Positions 16,912 to 24,986 of a stretch of 38,619 nt of DNA are shown here, in pieces. This DNA comes from Aureimonas sp. AU22 (lineage in GTDB: Bacteria; Pseudomonadota; Alphaproteobacteria; Rhizobiales; Rhizobiaceae), in assembly GCF_001463745.1 (NCBI RefSeq), contig NZ_BBWJ01000060.1, forward strand, positions 1 through 38,619. Reading direction: 5' to 3'. The notes under the pieces were generated by a model that saw only the letters and a program-made list of their open reading frames with translations, was not told where the DNA came from and did not search any database. The position numbers were made by a program, and so were the translations under genes. Position 1 is the first letter of the stretch, and each line of letters opens with the position of its first letter.

Positions 16912-17910
16912 TCAAAAGTCGAAATTGATCATGTTGCGCATGACGACGACGCCGATCGCCATCCAGATGCCTGCGCAGGCGAGGACGATATTGCCCGCGC
17001 CGGTATTGAAGAGGATCGCGATGTAGTCGGGCGAGGTCATGTAGACGAGACCGCCGACGATGAACGGCAGGGATCCGATGATGCCGCCGGAGGCCTTGGC
17101 CTCCATCGACATCGCCTGGATCTTGCCCTTCATCTTCTTGCGCTCGCGCAGGACGCGCGACAGGTTGGACAGCGCCTCGCCGAGATTGCCGCCCGCCTGG
17201 CTCTGGATCGAGACCACGATGGCGAAAAAGTTGGTCTCCGCCAGAGGCATGTTCTGATAGAGGCGCTCGACCGCTTCCGTCATCGACAGGCCCATCTGGA
17301 GCGCCTCGACGATGCGGGCAAATTCCGAGCGCACCGGCTCCGGCGTTTCCGCCGCGACCATGCGCAGCGTGTCGTTCAAGGGCAGGCCGGAGCGGATGCC
17401 GCGCACGATGACGTCCACCGCGTTGGCGAATTCCTCGACGAACTTCTTCTGCCGCCGGGCTTTCAGGAAGCTGAGGAGCCAGCGAGGGACACCGAGGCCA
17501 CCGACGAGGCCGAGCCCCGCAACCACCAGCAGCGGCGCCCCGAACACCAGCGCCAGGAAGGACGCGAGAAGGCCGAGCCCGATGCTGCCCAGAACGAAGC
17601 TGCGCATCGACAGCTTCATCCCCGTCTGGGCGATGCGCCGCTCGATCGTCAGGTTGCGCGTGTGGCGCGTCTTGGCCTTCTGCTTGCTGTCGAGATCGTC
17701 CAGCGAGGTCTGGATCGACTTGCGACGCTTGGCCACCTCCTGCAATCGGTCGCGCGCCTGGCGCTTGGCCTGGATGTCGCTCTCGCTCTGCTTGTACTGG
17801 CCGAGACGGCTGCGGGCGTTCTTCTCGACCTGCAGGCGCGGCTCGAGCAGCGCATAGGTCAAGGCACCGAGGGCGATGGTCGCCAGGACCACGAAGCCGA
17901 TCGTGATCAT
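16912..17910 (-). CDS. tadB: Tad pilus inner-membrane platform protein TadB
   Basis: 332 residues, T2SSF family. An N-terminal helix ([22 protein letters not shown]) is followed by a charged, probably coiled region (about 28-90, rich in Arg/Lys/Gln/Asp), two central helices (LGSIGLGLLASFLALVFGAPLLVVAGLGLVGGLG) and the core with EEFANAVDVIVRGIRSGLPL and QAGGNLGEALSNLSRVLRERKKMKGK. Both of those blocks are typical of TadB/CpaG. Two helices close the C-terminus. The ATG overlaps the tadA stop (ATGA, 17907-17910), so synthesis is coupled to the ATPase that drives it. Confidence 0.93.
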   Translation of the reverse strand: MITIGFVVLATIALGALTYALLEPRLQVEKNARSRLGQYKQSESDIQAKRQARDRLQEVAKRRKSIQTSLDDLDSKQKAKTRHTRNLTIERRIAQTGMKLSMRSFVLGSIGLGLLASFLALVFGAPLLVVAGLGLVGGLGVPRWLLSFLKARRQKKFVEEFANAVDVIVRGIRSGLPLNDTLRMVAAETPEPVRSEFARIVEALQMGLSMTEAVERLYQNMPLAETNFFAIVVSIQSQAGGNLGEALSNLSRVLRERKKMKGKIQAMSMEAKASGGIIGSLPFIVGGLVYMTSPDYIAILFNTGAGNIVLACAGIWMAIGVVVMRNMINFDF

Positions 17911-19370
17911 GAGGCGCCCGCGCCCTTGATCTCAGCCGCGTCGAGGGCACGGGCGAGCCGCTGCTCTTCACCGTAGTAGCGCGCGCGGTCCCAGAAGGCC
18001 GGACGACCGACGCCGGTGGAGCGGTGACGGCCCATCAGCTTGCCGCGGGAATCCTCACCCAGGATGTCGTAGACGAAGAGATCCTGCGTTGTGATGACGT
18101 CGCCCTCCATGCCCAGCACTTCGGTGATGTGAGTGATGCGGCGCGAGCCGTCGCGCAGGCGCGCGGCCTGCACGATGATGTCGATGGAGCCGGTGACGAT
18201 CTCCTTCACCGTGCGCGAGGGCAAGGAGAAGCCGCCCATGGCGATCATCGACTCGATACGGTTGAGGCACTCGCGCGGGGAGTTGGAGTGGATCGTCCCC
18301 ATCGATCCGTCGTGGCCGGTGTTCATCGCCTGAAGAAGGTCGAACACCTCCGGGCCGCGCACCTCGCCGACGATGATCCGCTCGGGGCGCATGCGCAGGC
18401 AGTTCTTGACGAGGTCGCGCATGGTGATCTCGCCCTCGCCCTCGATGTTGGGCGGGCGGGTTTCCAGGCGCACGACATGGGGCTGCTGGAGCTGGAGCTC
18501 GGCCGAATCCTCGCAGGTGATGATGCGCTCGTCCTCGTCGATGTAGCGCGTCAGGCAGTTGAGAAGGGTCGTCTTGCCCGAGCCCGTGCCCCCGGAAATC
18601 ACCACGTTGCAGCGCACGCGGCCGATGATCTGAAGAATCTCGGCACCTTCCGGCGAGATCGCGCCGAACGTGACCAGCTGGTCGAGCGTCAGCTTGTCCT
18701 TCTTGAACTTGCGGATGGTGAGAACCGTGCCGTCGATGGCGAGCGGCGGCGCGATGACGTTGACGCGGCTGCCGTCGGGCAGGCGCGCATCGCAGATGGG
18801 CGAGGATTCGTCGACGCGCCGTCCGACCTGGGACACGATGCGCTGGCAGATGTTGAGAAGCTGCTGGTTGTCGCGGAAGCGGACGCCCGCCTCCTGCACC
18901 TTGCCGGCGACTTCGATGAAAGTCTGCCGCGCGCCGTTGACCATGATGTCGGCGATGTCGTCGCGCGCCAGCAGCGGCTCCAGCGGTCCATAGCCGAGGA
19001 CATCGTTGCAGATGTCGGAAAGCAGGTCCTCCTGCTCGGCGATCGTCATCGCGAAGTTCTTGATCGCGATGATGTCGTTGACGATGTCGCGGATTTCCTC
19101 GCGCGCCGCTTCGGTCTCGAGGCGGGCGAGCTGGCTGAGGTCGATCGTGTCGATCAGCGCCGCGAAGACCTTGCTCTTGGTCTCGTAATAGCTGTCGGGC
19201 CGGATCTTGGCGGCGGTCGCCGGCGGCGTGGGTGCAGGCTCGGAAACGCGGCGTGCGGGCGCCGCCGCGGCAACGGGGGTCGCGGGCGACGGCTCGCGCA
19301 CGACGGGCACCAGCGCCGCGAGGGGCACGGGAGCCTTGGTCGGTGTATCGGGTCCGCGCTTTCCGAACAT
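17907..19370 (-). CDS. tadA: Tad pilus assembly ATPase (TadA/CpaF)
   Basis: 487 residues, T2SSE-type hexameric ATPase powering Flp pilus extension (and retraction in Caulobacter). Walker A GGTGSGKT is at residues 260-267. After it come the Asp box ([12 protein letters not shown]), the His-box region and the Walker B-like stretch ([42 protein letters not shown]). The N-terminal 55 residues are Pro/Ala-rich and likely disordered. A clear ribosome-binding site (GGAGGAA) lies 5-6 bp before the ATG at 19370. The stop overlaps the tadB start. A strong hairpin lies in the 114-bp gap behind cpaE. Confidence 0.95.
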   Translation of the reverse strand: MFGKRGPDTPTKAPVPLAALVPVVREPSPATPVAAAAPARRVSEPAPTPPATAAKIRPDSYYETKSKVFAALIDTIDLSQLARLETEAAREEIRDIVNDIIAIKNFAMTIAEQEDLLSDICNDVLGYGPLEPLLARDDIADIMVNGARQTFIEVAGKVQEAGVRFRDNQQLLNICQRIVSQVGRRVDESSPICDARLPDGSRVNVIAPPLAIDGTVLTIRKFKKDKLTLDQLVTFGAISPEGAEILQIIGRVRCNVVISGGTGSGKTTLLNCLTRYIDEDERIITCEDSAELQLQQPHVVRLETRPPNIEGEGEITMRDLVKNCLRMRPERIIVGEVRGPEVFDLLQAMNTGHDGSMGTIHSNSPRECLNRIESMIAMGGFSLPSRTVKEIVTGSIDIIVQAARLRDGSRRITHITEVLGMEGDVITTQDLFVYDILGEDSRGKLMGRHRSTGVGRPAFWDRARYYGEEQRLARALDAAEIKGAGAS

Positions 19371-19392
19371 GGTTCCTCCGGGTCTCGGACCT

Positions 19393-19413
19393 CCGGCGAA
19401 CCGCTTTCGCCGG
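19393..19413 (-). other. Stem-loop in the tadA leader
   Basis: CCGGCGAA (19393-19400) pairs with TTCGCCGG (19406-19413) around a 5-nt loop, 22 bp before the tadA start codon and just upstream of its ribosome-binding site on the - strand. The stem is GC-rich and should be stable. No U tract follows. It may act in mRNA processing or in setting tadA translation. Confidence 0.4.
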
Positions 19414-19484
19414 GACGATCCGAGCTGTCTGATTTCACTGCGTCACCCAGTCGCGCAGGCGTTGCCGCCGCGCCGGGAGACGCT

Positions 19485-20759
19485 TCAACGGCGGCGCATC
19501 AGGCCGAACAGGCCCGAGCGCGCCGGTTTGAGGGCCCGCTTGGTGGAGCTGCGCCCGGTGACGGCATGGGCGATCTCGGCGAAGGCCTCCACCGACGGGT
19601 GCTTGGGCTCCGTCTCGCAGACCATCCGCCCCGTGTTGGCCGCCATGCCGAACACGGCCGGATCGAAGGCGATCGTGGCCAGGGGCACGAGACCGAGCGG
19701 CTCGGCGAACTCCGCGGCCTCGATCTCCGGACGCTTGGGCATGCCGGTCTGGTTGAGCACCAGACGCGGCGGCCCGTCGTTGGGGCGCAGGCGCTTCAGC
19801 GTGTCGACGAGGTTCTTGGCGTTGCGCAGGTTCGCAAGATCGGGCGTCGCGACGATCACGATCTCGTCGATCCGCTGGAGGACGTTGCGCGTCCACTCGT
19901 TCCAGGCGTGCGGCAGGTCGAGCACCACCGAGGGCGTGCCGCGCTGCGCCGCCTCGATCAGCGGCGTGAAGGCTTCCGCATCGAAGTCGTAGGTCCGATC
20001 GAGCGTCGACGGAGCCGCCAGCAGCGACAGGTGGTCGGCGCATTTCGCCAGCAGGCGGTCGAGGAAGACCTCGTCCAGGCGATCGGCCGAAAACACCGCC
20101 TCGGCGATGCCCTGCGGCGGATCCTTGTCGAAATTGATGTTGGCCGTTCCGAACGCCAGGTCGAAGTCGGCGAGCACGACGTCGGAGGAGAAGAGCTTGC
20201 CGATCGACCAGGCGACGTTGTGGGAGATCGTGGAGGCGCCGACACCGCCCTTGGCGCCGACGAAGCCGACCGAGCGCCCGAGCGGCGCGGAATCGGGAGC
20301 GGCGAAGAGCTGCGACACGAGACCGATGAACTCGGACAGCGTGAGCGGTGCCAGCACGTATTCGGAAATGCCGCGCCGCGTCAGCTCGCGATACAGCGAC
20401 ACGTCGTTGCAATGACCGACCACGACGACCTTCGAGCCGGGATCGCAGACCTCGGCCAGCGTGTCGAGCTCGGCAAGGAGTTCGGCCGCCGCGAACTGCG
20501 ACTCGAGGATCACCAGATTGGGCGTCGGCGCTGAGGCGTAGTGCTCGGCCGCCGCACGGATGCCTCCGGTGTGGACGCGCAGGTGCGCCTTGGCCATGCG
20601 CCGGTCGGCGCCGGCGGCCTCGATCGTTCCCGCGACCTCGGGCGTCTCGCAGAAGGCCTGGATCGAGATGCGCGGGATCGGCCGAAGCGCATCGAGCCGC
20701 TCGCGCAGCGTCTCGTCGTCGAGATGGTAGGCCGTCTCGGAAAAGGGCGGAGGGGACAT
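19485..20759 (-). CDS. cpaE: Tad pilus localisation protein CpaE/TadZ
   Basis: 424 residues. The N-terminal half (about 55-150) looks like a degenerate receiver domain (NLVILESQ, VVVVGHCNDVSLYRELTRRGISEYVLAPLTLSEFIGLV). It is followed by a MinD/ParA-like ATPase domain with the deviant P-loop K170-GGVGAS. The second lysine/GKS of true Walker A motifs is replaced by Ala-Ser, as is usual in CpaE. ADFDLAFGTANIN and VLDLPHAWNEW are the A'-like and switch segments. CpaE places the Tad machinery at a cell pole. The ATG at 20759 follows a good site (AGGAAGG, 9 bp). The frame is open further upstream, but those codons overlap cpaD. Confidence 0.92.
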   Translation of the reverse strand: MSPPPFSETAYHLDDETLRERLDALRPIPRISIQAFCETPEVAGTIEAAGADRRMAKAHLRVHTGGIRAAAEHYASAPTPNLVILESQFAAAELLAELDTLAEVCDPGSKVVVVGHCNDVSLYRELTRRGISEYVLAPLTLSEFIGLVSQLFAAPDSAPLGRSVGFVGAKGGVGASTISHNVAWSIGKLFSSDVVLADFDLAFGTANINFDKDPPQGIAEAVFSADRLDEVFLDRLLAKCADHLSLLAAPSTLDRTYDFDAEAFTPLIEAAQRGTPSVVLDLPHAWNEWTRNVLQRIDEIVIVATPDLANLRNAKNLVDTLKRLRPNDGPPRLVLNQTGMPKRPEIEAAEFAEPLGLVPLATIAFDPAVFGMAANTGRMVCETEPKHPSVEAFAEIAHAVTGRSSTKRALKPARSGLFGLMRRR

Positions 20760-20773
20760 GGCGATACGCCTTC

Positions 20774-21481
20774 CTACCAGTTGTAGTTCGATTCGGTCCG
20801 GCTCCGGTCGGAAGCCGTCGACCTGCCCTGGCGATAGTCCCCGATCACCGTCGTGCGGCGCTCGGCGTCGATCTCGCTCATGCCGCGCGGGCCCAAGAGG
20901 TCGCGCGGGTCGGCGATCTGCGCGGCAAGGTTTGCCTGACTCGCGCAGCCGAAGTTCTCGTAGTTGCGGTTCTGGTAGGTTTCCCCGAGGTCGGCCGGCC
21001 ATTGCCCGCAGGCGTGCTCGAGACCGGCGGTCAGCCCGTTGAAGGACAGGCGGATCGGGAAGGCCTCGCCGCTCGTCTCGACGTCATAGGACGTGAGAAG
21101 CACGCGCGAGCGCGCCACCCCTTCGCGACCGAGGGCGCGCACCATGTCCTTGGCCACGAGACCGGCGGCCTGGGCGTTGCGCGTGTTCGCCGGCACCTGG
21201 ATGCGGATCACCGAGGCGCGAGCGGCGCGAAAGCGCGAGGCGAAGCTCTGCACGCGCGTCAGGTCGGCATGGGTCAGCCGCGTCTCCGAGGAGGCCACCA
21301 GGATGTCGAGGTCCTGCGTCGCCTCGCCCACGATGATGGGATGGCGCGCACGGTAGTCGTCGGGCGCGTAGTTCAGGGGGCCATCGGGCCGCTGCGCGCA
21401 GCCGGCAAGGCCGAGAACCGTGAGGACGAAGCCGGCCGTGGCGAGGCGACGGGCGGCGGAAGAGGTCGCTTGCTCGCTCAT
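20774..21481 (-). CDS. cpaD: Tad pilus assembly lipoprotein CpaD
   Basis: 235 residues with a lipoprotein signal (FVLTVLGLAGC, Cys28), so probably a periplasmic or outer-membrane lipoprotein acting with the secretin. The body matches the CpaD family: DDYRARHPIIVGEATQDLDILV near the start, GGL-type middle with SYDVETSGEAFPIRLSFNGL, and the typical CGQWPADLGETYQNRNYENFGCASQANLAAQIADPRDLLGPRGMSEIDAERRTTVI end with two Cys. The ATG overlaps the cpaC stop (ATGA, 21478-21481), so the two outer-membrane components are coupled. It ends 14 bp before the cpaE start. Confidence 0.93.
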   Translation of the reverse strand: MSEQATSSAARRLATAGFVLTVLGLAGCAQRPDGPLNYAPDDYRARHPIIVGEATQDLDILVASSETRLTHADLTRVQSFASRFRAARASVIRIQVPANTRNAQAAGLVAKDMVRALGREGVARSRVLLTSYDVETSGEAFPIRLSFNGLTAGLEHACGQWPADLGETYQNRNYENFGCASQANLAAQIADPRDLLGPRGMSEIDAERRTTVIGDYRQGRSTASDRSRTESNYNW

Positions 21482-23070
21482 TTGTAGATGTATCCAACGG
21501 TGCCGTGATAGCGGCCGGACGGAAGGGCGGTTTCGGAATGGCCGTAGACGCGGTTGATCCGGCCCAGCAGGTTGCCGGCCCCGTCCGACGTGAAAGCCAG
21601 GTTGTCGTCGGGCCGGGCGAGGTCCTGCCGGGCCACCGGCCGCACGAGATAGGGCGTCACGATGATGACGAGTTCGGTCTCGTAGCGCTGGAAATCGCGC
21701 GAGCGGAACAGGGTGCCGAGGATCGGGACCTTGGACAGGCCGGGATAGCCCGAGATGACCTGTCGCATCTCGTCGCGCACCAGTCCCGCGATCACCAGGC
21801 TGCCGCCCGATGGCAGTTCCACCGACGTATCGGCCAGGCGCTTGCGGATGCTGACCGCGCCGACGCCGCCGTCGCGGCCGCCCGACGTGTGGAAGGGCGT
21901 CTCGAAGGTGGGCTCGGAGACAGCCGTCCGGATCTTGAGGCTGATGCGCCCCGGCGAGAGAACCACCGGCGTGAAGTCGAGACCGATGCCGTAGTCGATC
22001 TCCTTGCGCTGGACGGTCCGACTGTCGCGCGTGGCCGGCGTCGTCTCGAAGATCGGCTGCCCGGAGCCGTCGTAGCCCTTGAACTCCCGCTTTTCCGGTT
22101 CGCCGTACTCGTAGCTCTGGCTGACGGGCACGACGAACTCGCCGCCGACCTTGAAGCTCGCGCTTTCGCCGGAGATGGCGGTGAGGCTCGGCTCGGCCAG
22201 GGTGCGCATGACACCCGCCTGTTCGAGAGCCGACAGCATGGCGTCGAAGTTGACGTCGCCGACCGCGCCCGCCGCACCGATGCCCGACGAAGACAAGGCC
22301 TTGCCGAGGGCGAACGGGTTGTCGACCCCGCCGAAGAACGCCACGCCGTCGCTGGAGCCGCTGACCGAACCGTTGAGGCCGAGCTGCTTCACGATGGAGC
22401 GCTGAACCTCGGCCACGGTGACCTTCAGCGTGACCTGGTCCTCGCCCTGGATCTGCAGGAGGTTGACGATCTGGCTGCGCTGCAGCGCCGGGCTGATCTG
22501 CGAGACGGAGGAGGAGGACAGATTGGCCGAGGAACCCGACGCCGACGCCGTCTGGACGTACTGGCCGGTTGTCGCCTCGCCGCCCCGCGTGAAGATCGTC
22601 GCGAGGTCCACCGCGCGGGCGGCGTCCTGCGCATTCTCCACCGTACCGGTCAGGATGACGTTGTCGTTCAGCATCTCCGCCTTCACGTCCGCCGTCGGGA
22701 TGAAGCGGCGGATGGTGGCCGCGAGGCCCGCAATGTCGCGTTCGATCTTCAGGTCGAGCACCGCGATCTCGCGGCCCGCAGCGTCGAAGACAAAGATGTT
22801 GGTCTGACCGATCCGCTTGCCGAAGAGGTAGATGCGGCGGGACGTGCGGGTGACGGCATCGGCCACCGAGGGATCGGCGACGACGATGTCGTGCGCATCG
22901 CGCGGCAGGTCGATGACCTTGGACTTGTTCAGCCCGAGCGCGACCGTCTGGTTGAGGCGGTTGATCGAGATGATCGCGTCGTTGGACGCGGCGAAAGCCG
23001 CTTCCGGGGCGCCGGCCGCGAGGGCGGCGAGCGCGACATGGGCCAGGGGTCGCAGGATGCGGTTGGCCAT
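21478..23070 (-). CDS. cpaC: Tad pilus secretin (CpaC/RcpA)
   Basis: 530 residues, outer-membrane secretin through which the Flp pilus exits. A Sec signal (AHVALAALAAGAPEAAFA) is followed by the pilus-formation N-terminal domain (about 30-100: LNKSKVIDLPRDAHDIVVADPSVADAV, IYLFGKRIGQTNIFVFDAAG). A BON-like/N1 segment comes next (RRFIPTADVKAEMLNDNVILTGTVENA), then a Ser/Ala-rich linker, then the secretin core (VTLKVTVAEVQRSIVKQLGLNG to the C-terminus, with GFPVLS-like SGYPGLSKVPILGTLFRSRDFQRYETELVIIVTPYLVRP). It begins 3 bp after the cpaB stop and overlaps cpaD. The length and domain order are normal. Confidence 0.95.
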   Translation of the reverse strand: MANRILRPLAHVALAALAAGAPEAAFAASNDAIISINRLNQTVALGLNKSKVIDLPRDAHDIVVADPSVADAVTRTSRRIYLFGKRIGQTNIFVFDAAGREIAVLDLKIERDIAGLAATIRRFIPTADVKAEMLNDNVILTGTVENAQDAARAVDLATIFTRGGEATTGQYVQTASASGSSANLSSSSVSQISPALQRSQIVNLLQIQGEDQVTLKVTVAEVQRSIVKQLGLNGSVSGSSDGVAFFGGVDNPFALGKALSSSGIGAAGAVGDVNFDAMLSALEQAGVMRTLAEPSLTAISGESASFKVGGEFVVPVSQSYEYGEPEKREFKGYDGSGQPIFETTPATRDSRTVQRKEIDYGIGLDFTPVVLSPGRISLKIRTAVSEPTFETPFHTSGGRDGGVGAVSIRKRLADTSVELPSGGSLVIAGLVRDEMRQVISGYPGLSKVPILGTLFRSRDFQRYETELVIIVTPYLVRPVARQDLARPDDNLAFTSDGAGNLLGRINRVYGHSETALPSGRYHGTVGYIYK

Positions 23071-23073
23071 CGG

Positions 23074-23895
23074 TCAGTTCCCCGCGGTGAGGTTGGTCGT
23101 CTTGCCGTAGCGGACGAGACGGATTTCGGTGTTGGTGGTGCGCTTCTGCTGCTCGAGCAGGAAGGCCGCGTAGCCCGGCGATCCCGGCACGGAATCGGCG
23201 AGGGATCGCAGCGACAGGACCAGGCGCTCGGCCATCCGCTGCGCGGCCGTCAGGGCTTCGGCCTGCGCGGCGTCGACCTCGAGCGTCGCGGTCGAGCCGA
23301 CCACGACCCGCTCGCCTTCCTTCTCCTCGACCGTCTGGTCGATGGCGAGGACCCGCAGGTTCTTCAGGACGGTCTGCGTGTCGTAGGAGGGCGGCTGCCC
23401 TTCGACGGGGGGGCGGGCGCGCGTCATGATGACGTCGACATGGTCGTTGGGCAGGATGAAGCCGCCGGCGGACGTTTCGGGAGAGATCTGGACCGAGACG
23501 GCACGGCTTCCGGATGGCAGGATCGCCGACATGAAGCCGCGGTCGGAGCGGATGAGCTTGGCTTCGCGGATCGGCTCGCCGGAGAAGAAACTCTGGCGGG
23601 CGATGGTGCCCTTCAGCTCGGTGATGGCGTCCGGGCGCTGGTCGCGGCGGATCAGGGTCGCGGAGACGCCGTCCTCCGGCCACTTCATCCAGTCGAGCGC
23701 GCCCTCGGTGCCCGATCCCATGCCGATGTCGCGCGAAGCGACGAGGACCTCGAGCAGCTTGATCGGCGGCTGGACGGGCTGCGCGGAGATGATGATCGGC
23801 TCGGGGTTGCCGCCGCCGAGATTCAAGGCGAGCAGACCAGCCCCGATCGCAGCTACGGCCGCGATGCCGAAGATCGCCAAGCGGGCTGCCTGCAT
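23074..23895 (-). CDS. cpaB: Tad pilus assembly protein CpaB (RcpC)
   Basis: 273 residues. A single N-terminal helix (AARLAIFGIAAVAAIGAGLLAL) is followed by a Pro-rich linker and an SAF domain (about 48-115: EVLVASRDIGMGSGTEGALDWMKWPED and IARQSFFSGEPIREAKLI). The RcpC/CpaB region then reads AILPSGSRAVSVQISPETSAGGFILPNDHVDVIMTR. It is a periplasmic protein that stabilises the Tad secretin. The start ATG at 23895 has GAGAGG just upstream. The 119-bp region before it holds a CtrA-like site and an inverted repeat, suggesting its own promoter apart from cpaA. Confidence 0.93.
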   Translation of the reverse strand: MQAARLAIFGIAAVAAIGAGLLALNLGGGNPEPIIISAQPVQPPIKLLEVLVASRDIGMGSGTEGALDWMKWPEDGVSATLIRRDQRPDAITELKGTIARQSFFSGEPIREAKLIRSDRGFMSAILPSGSRAVSVQISPETSAGGFILPNDHVDVIMTRARPPVEGQPPSYDTQTVLKNLRVLAIDQTVEEKEGERVVVGSTATLEVDAAQAEALTAAQRMAERLVLSLRSLADSVPGSPGYAAFLLEQQKRTTNTEIRLVRYGKTTNLTAGN

Positions 23896-23946
23896 CCTCT
23901 CAACTCCTCTTGCGGTCTCCTGGAGTTCGACCGATGAGGCGTTATG

Positions 23947-23973
23947 GAGGATAAATCCTCAAGGCATGGTTAA
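23947..23973 (-). promoter_or_regulatory. Putative regulatory region of cpaB: inverted repeat plus CtrA-like site
   Basis: GAGGAT-AA-ATCCTC (23947-23960) is a perfect 6+6 inverted repeat. Overlapping its end, TCAA-ggcatgg-TTAA (23959-23973), read on the - strand as TTAA-CCATGCC-TTGA, matches TTAA-N7-TTAA with one mismatch. The element lies 51-78 bp upstream of the cpaB start. The 11-mer AACCATGCCTT inside it also occurs upstream of pilA (24874-24884). CtrA binding is inference. Confidence 0.4.
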
Positions 23974-24014
23974 TGAGTTGCTGACGCAGCCGTCGTTGAA
24001 GGAGGACAGCGTCC

Positions 24015-24506
24015 TCACACGGGAAGGGCCGCAAGCAACGAAGGCGTCATGATCAGCCCCGCGCCCCCTATGGCGACACCGTAGGGAATGCCCGTATCGG
24101 CGTGCAGAAGACGATCGACGGACGCCAGCCCGGTCGTCGGCGAAAGGCACGCTCGGGCGAGAAGGAAGGCGAGCGTCAATACGCCGCCAAGAAGCGATGT
24201 CCAGATTGCGAAGGACAGGAGCGCCGGGGTCGGGCCGAGCCAGACGGCGGCGGCCGCGATCAGTTTCGCATCGCCTCCGCCCATCCAGCCGGCCGCAAAG
24301 CAGCAGAAGGTGACCGTCAGAACGGCGCCGCCGGTGAGAACATGCATGCCGACGGCGGTTGGCGACAAGCCGGCCGTCAACGCAAACGGAAGGAAACACA
24401 CCGCGAGAAAGCCGACCATCCAGTTCGGTATGGTCATGGACTTCAGGTCGCTCAGTGCCGCGGCAAACAAGGCAATCGGAAACACGGAAAGGAGGACCAC
24501 AGACAT
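24015..24506 (-). CDS. cpaA: Prepilin peptidase CpaA/TadV
   Basis: 163 residues, an integral membrane aspartic protease of the A24 family that cleaves the Flp prepilin and pseudopilins. The two catalytic aspartates are visible: D20 in SDLKSMTIPN, and D79 in the GGGDAKL motif. It has about four to five membrane helices and lacks the N-methylation domain of PilD, as expected for CpaA. The ribosome-binding site is almost ideal (AAAGGAGGTCC, 24512-24522, 5 bp before the ATG). A short hairpin separates it from pilA. Its stop lies within a small GAGGAC-AGC-GTCCTC hairpin (24002-24016). Confidence 0.93.
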   Translation of the reverse strand: MSVVLLSVFPIALFAAALSDLKSMTIPNWMVGFLAVCFLPFALTAGLSPTAVGMHVLTGGAVLTVTFCCFAAGWMGGGDAKLIAAAAVWLGPTPALLSFAIWTSLLGGVLTLAFLLARACLSPTTGLASVDRLLHADTGIPYGVAIGGAGLIMTPSLLAALPV

Positions 24507-24511
24507 CGAGA

Positions 24512-24522
24512 GGACCTCCTTT
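24512..24522 (-). promoter_or_regulatory. Very strong ribosome-binding site of cpaA
   Basis: On the - strand the sequence AAAGGAGGTCC is nearly the full complement of the 16S rRNA 3' end, 5 bp before the cpaA ATG. Most other genes in the window have weaker sites, so high or independent translation of the peptidase is suggested. Confidence 0.7.
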
Positions 24523-24544
24523 CCGTTGTGTAGGCAGCGATCAG

Positions 24545-24560
24545 CAACAGATAGCTGTTG
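24545..24560 (-). other. Short stem-loop between pilA and cpaA
   Basis: CAACAG (24545-24550) and CTGTTG (24555-24560) form a 6-bp stem with a 4-nt loop, 18 bp after the pilA stop. It has no U tract. It could partly protect the pilin mRNA or reduce read-through to cpaA; this is a positional inference. Confidence 0.35.
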
Positions 24561-24577
24561 GGATCCGTACGTTCGGC

Positions 24578-24745
24578 TTAGCCGCCGAGCGATTCGCTCA
24601 CGGTGGTGAACGTCGAGGTGAGGTTTTCGCCCATCGTGGTGATGGCGCCGATGATGACGACGCTCACGAGAGCGGCGATCAGGCCGTATTCGATCGCGGT
24701 CGCGCCGGACTCGTTCTTGCGAAAACGCTGGATGAGCTTGAACAT
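24578..24745 (-). CDS. pilA: Flp-family type IVb pilin
   Basis: 55 residues, the typical size for Flp pilins. A basic leader (FKLIQRFRKNESG) is followed by the prepilin peptidase site G14 | A15-T-A-I-E19-Y20. The Glu at +5 and the next Tyr are the Flp hallmarks. The hydrophobic helix GLIAALVSVVIIGAITTMG follows, then a short C-terminus. The ATG at 24745 is chosen because it gives the canonical leader and has GGAG 6-9 bp upstream; an in-frame ATG at 24817 would add a non-conserved extension. It is the first gene of the - strand pilus run and presumably the most highly expressed. Confidence 0.95.
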   Translation of the reverse strand: MFKLIQRFRKNESGATAIEYGLIAALVSVVIIGAITTMGENLTSTFTTVSESLGG

Positions 24746-24842
24746 GGGGGACTCCTGCCCGTTCGATGGAAACCAGTCCCGACGACCCGACATCGTCCGT
24801 CGTTCGGTGAGATCCAAACTACAGAGGAGCGTTTTCCGGCGG

Positions 24843-24884
24843 CTTAAGGAACAGCCTTAAGGAACGGTAACCAAAGGCATGGTT
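24843..24884 (-). promoter_or_regulatory. Repeated elements upstream of pilA
   Basis: The 10-mer CTTAAGGAAC occurs twice, at 24843-24852 and 24856-24865 (13 bp apart). The segment TTAAGGAACGGTAACC (24857-24872) resembles TTAAGGGAGCGGTAAGG upstream of tadD. AACCATGCCTT (- strand, 24874-24884) is identical to an 11-mer upstream of cpaB. This region, 98-140 bp before the pilA start and also upstream of the divergent gene at 24987, is the likely control region for both. The binding protein is unknown. Confidence 0.4.
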
Positions 24885-24986
24885 GCCGTATGGTGAAGTT
24901 AGCACTTAGAAATGTCCGCAACCTCTCCTTAAGCATCCGCGCCTTATGAAAGATCGCCGGCATCTTGCGATCGGCGGAGCTTCCCT

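Noticed and set aside
20230-20260. CpaE ATPase inactivated by a broken Walker A
   Set aside because: The KGGVGAS form without the usual GKS/T is the normal deviant P-loop of the CpaE/TadZ family, not a mutation.
18024-20534. 836-codon open frame on the + strand across tadA and cpaE
   Set aside because: It spans two well-supported opposite-strand genes and their intergenic hairpin and shows low-complexity Arg/Asp/Val-rich composition, typical of antisense frames in GC-rich DNA.
20774-23683. 969-codon open frame on the - strand covering cpaB, cpaC and cpaD
   Set aside because: Only its last part, in the cpaD frame, is real. The rest is out of frame with cpaB and cpaC, which have domain evidence.
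21505-23937. 810-codon open frame on the + strand opposite cpaB-cpaC
   Set aside because: Antisense shadow without motifs, signal or ribosome-binding site.
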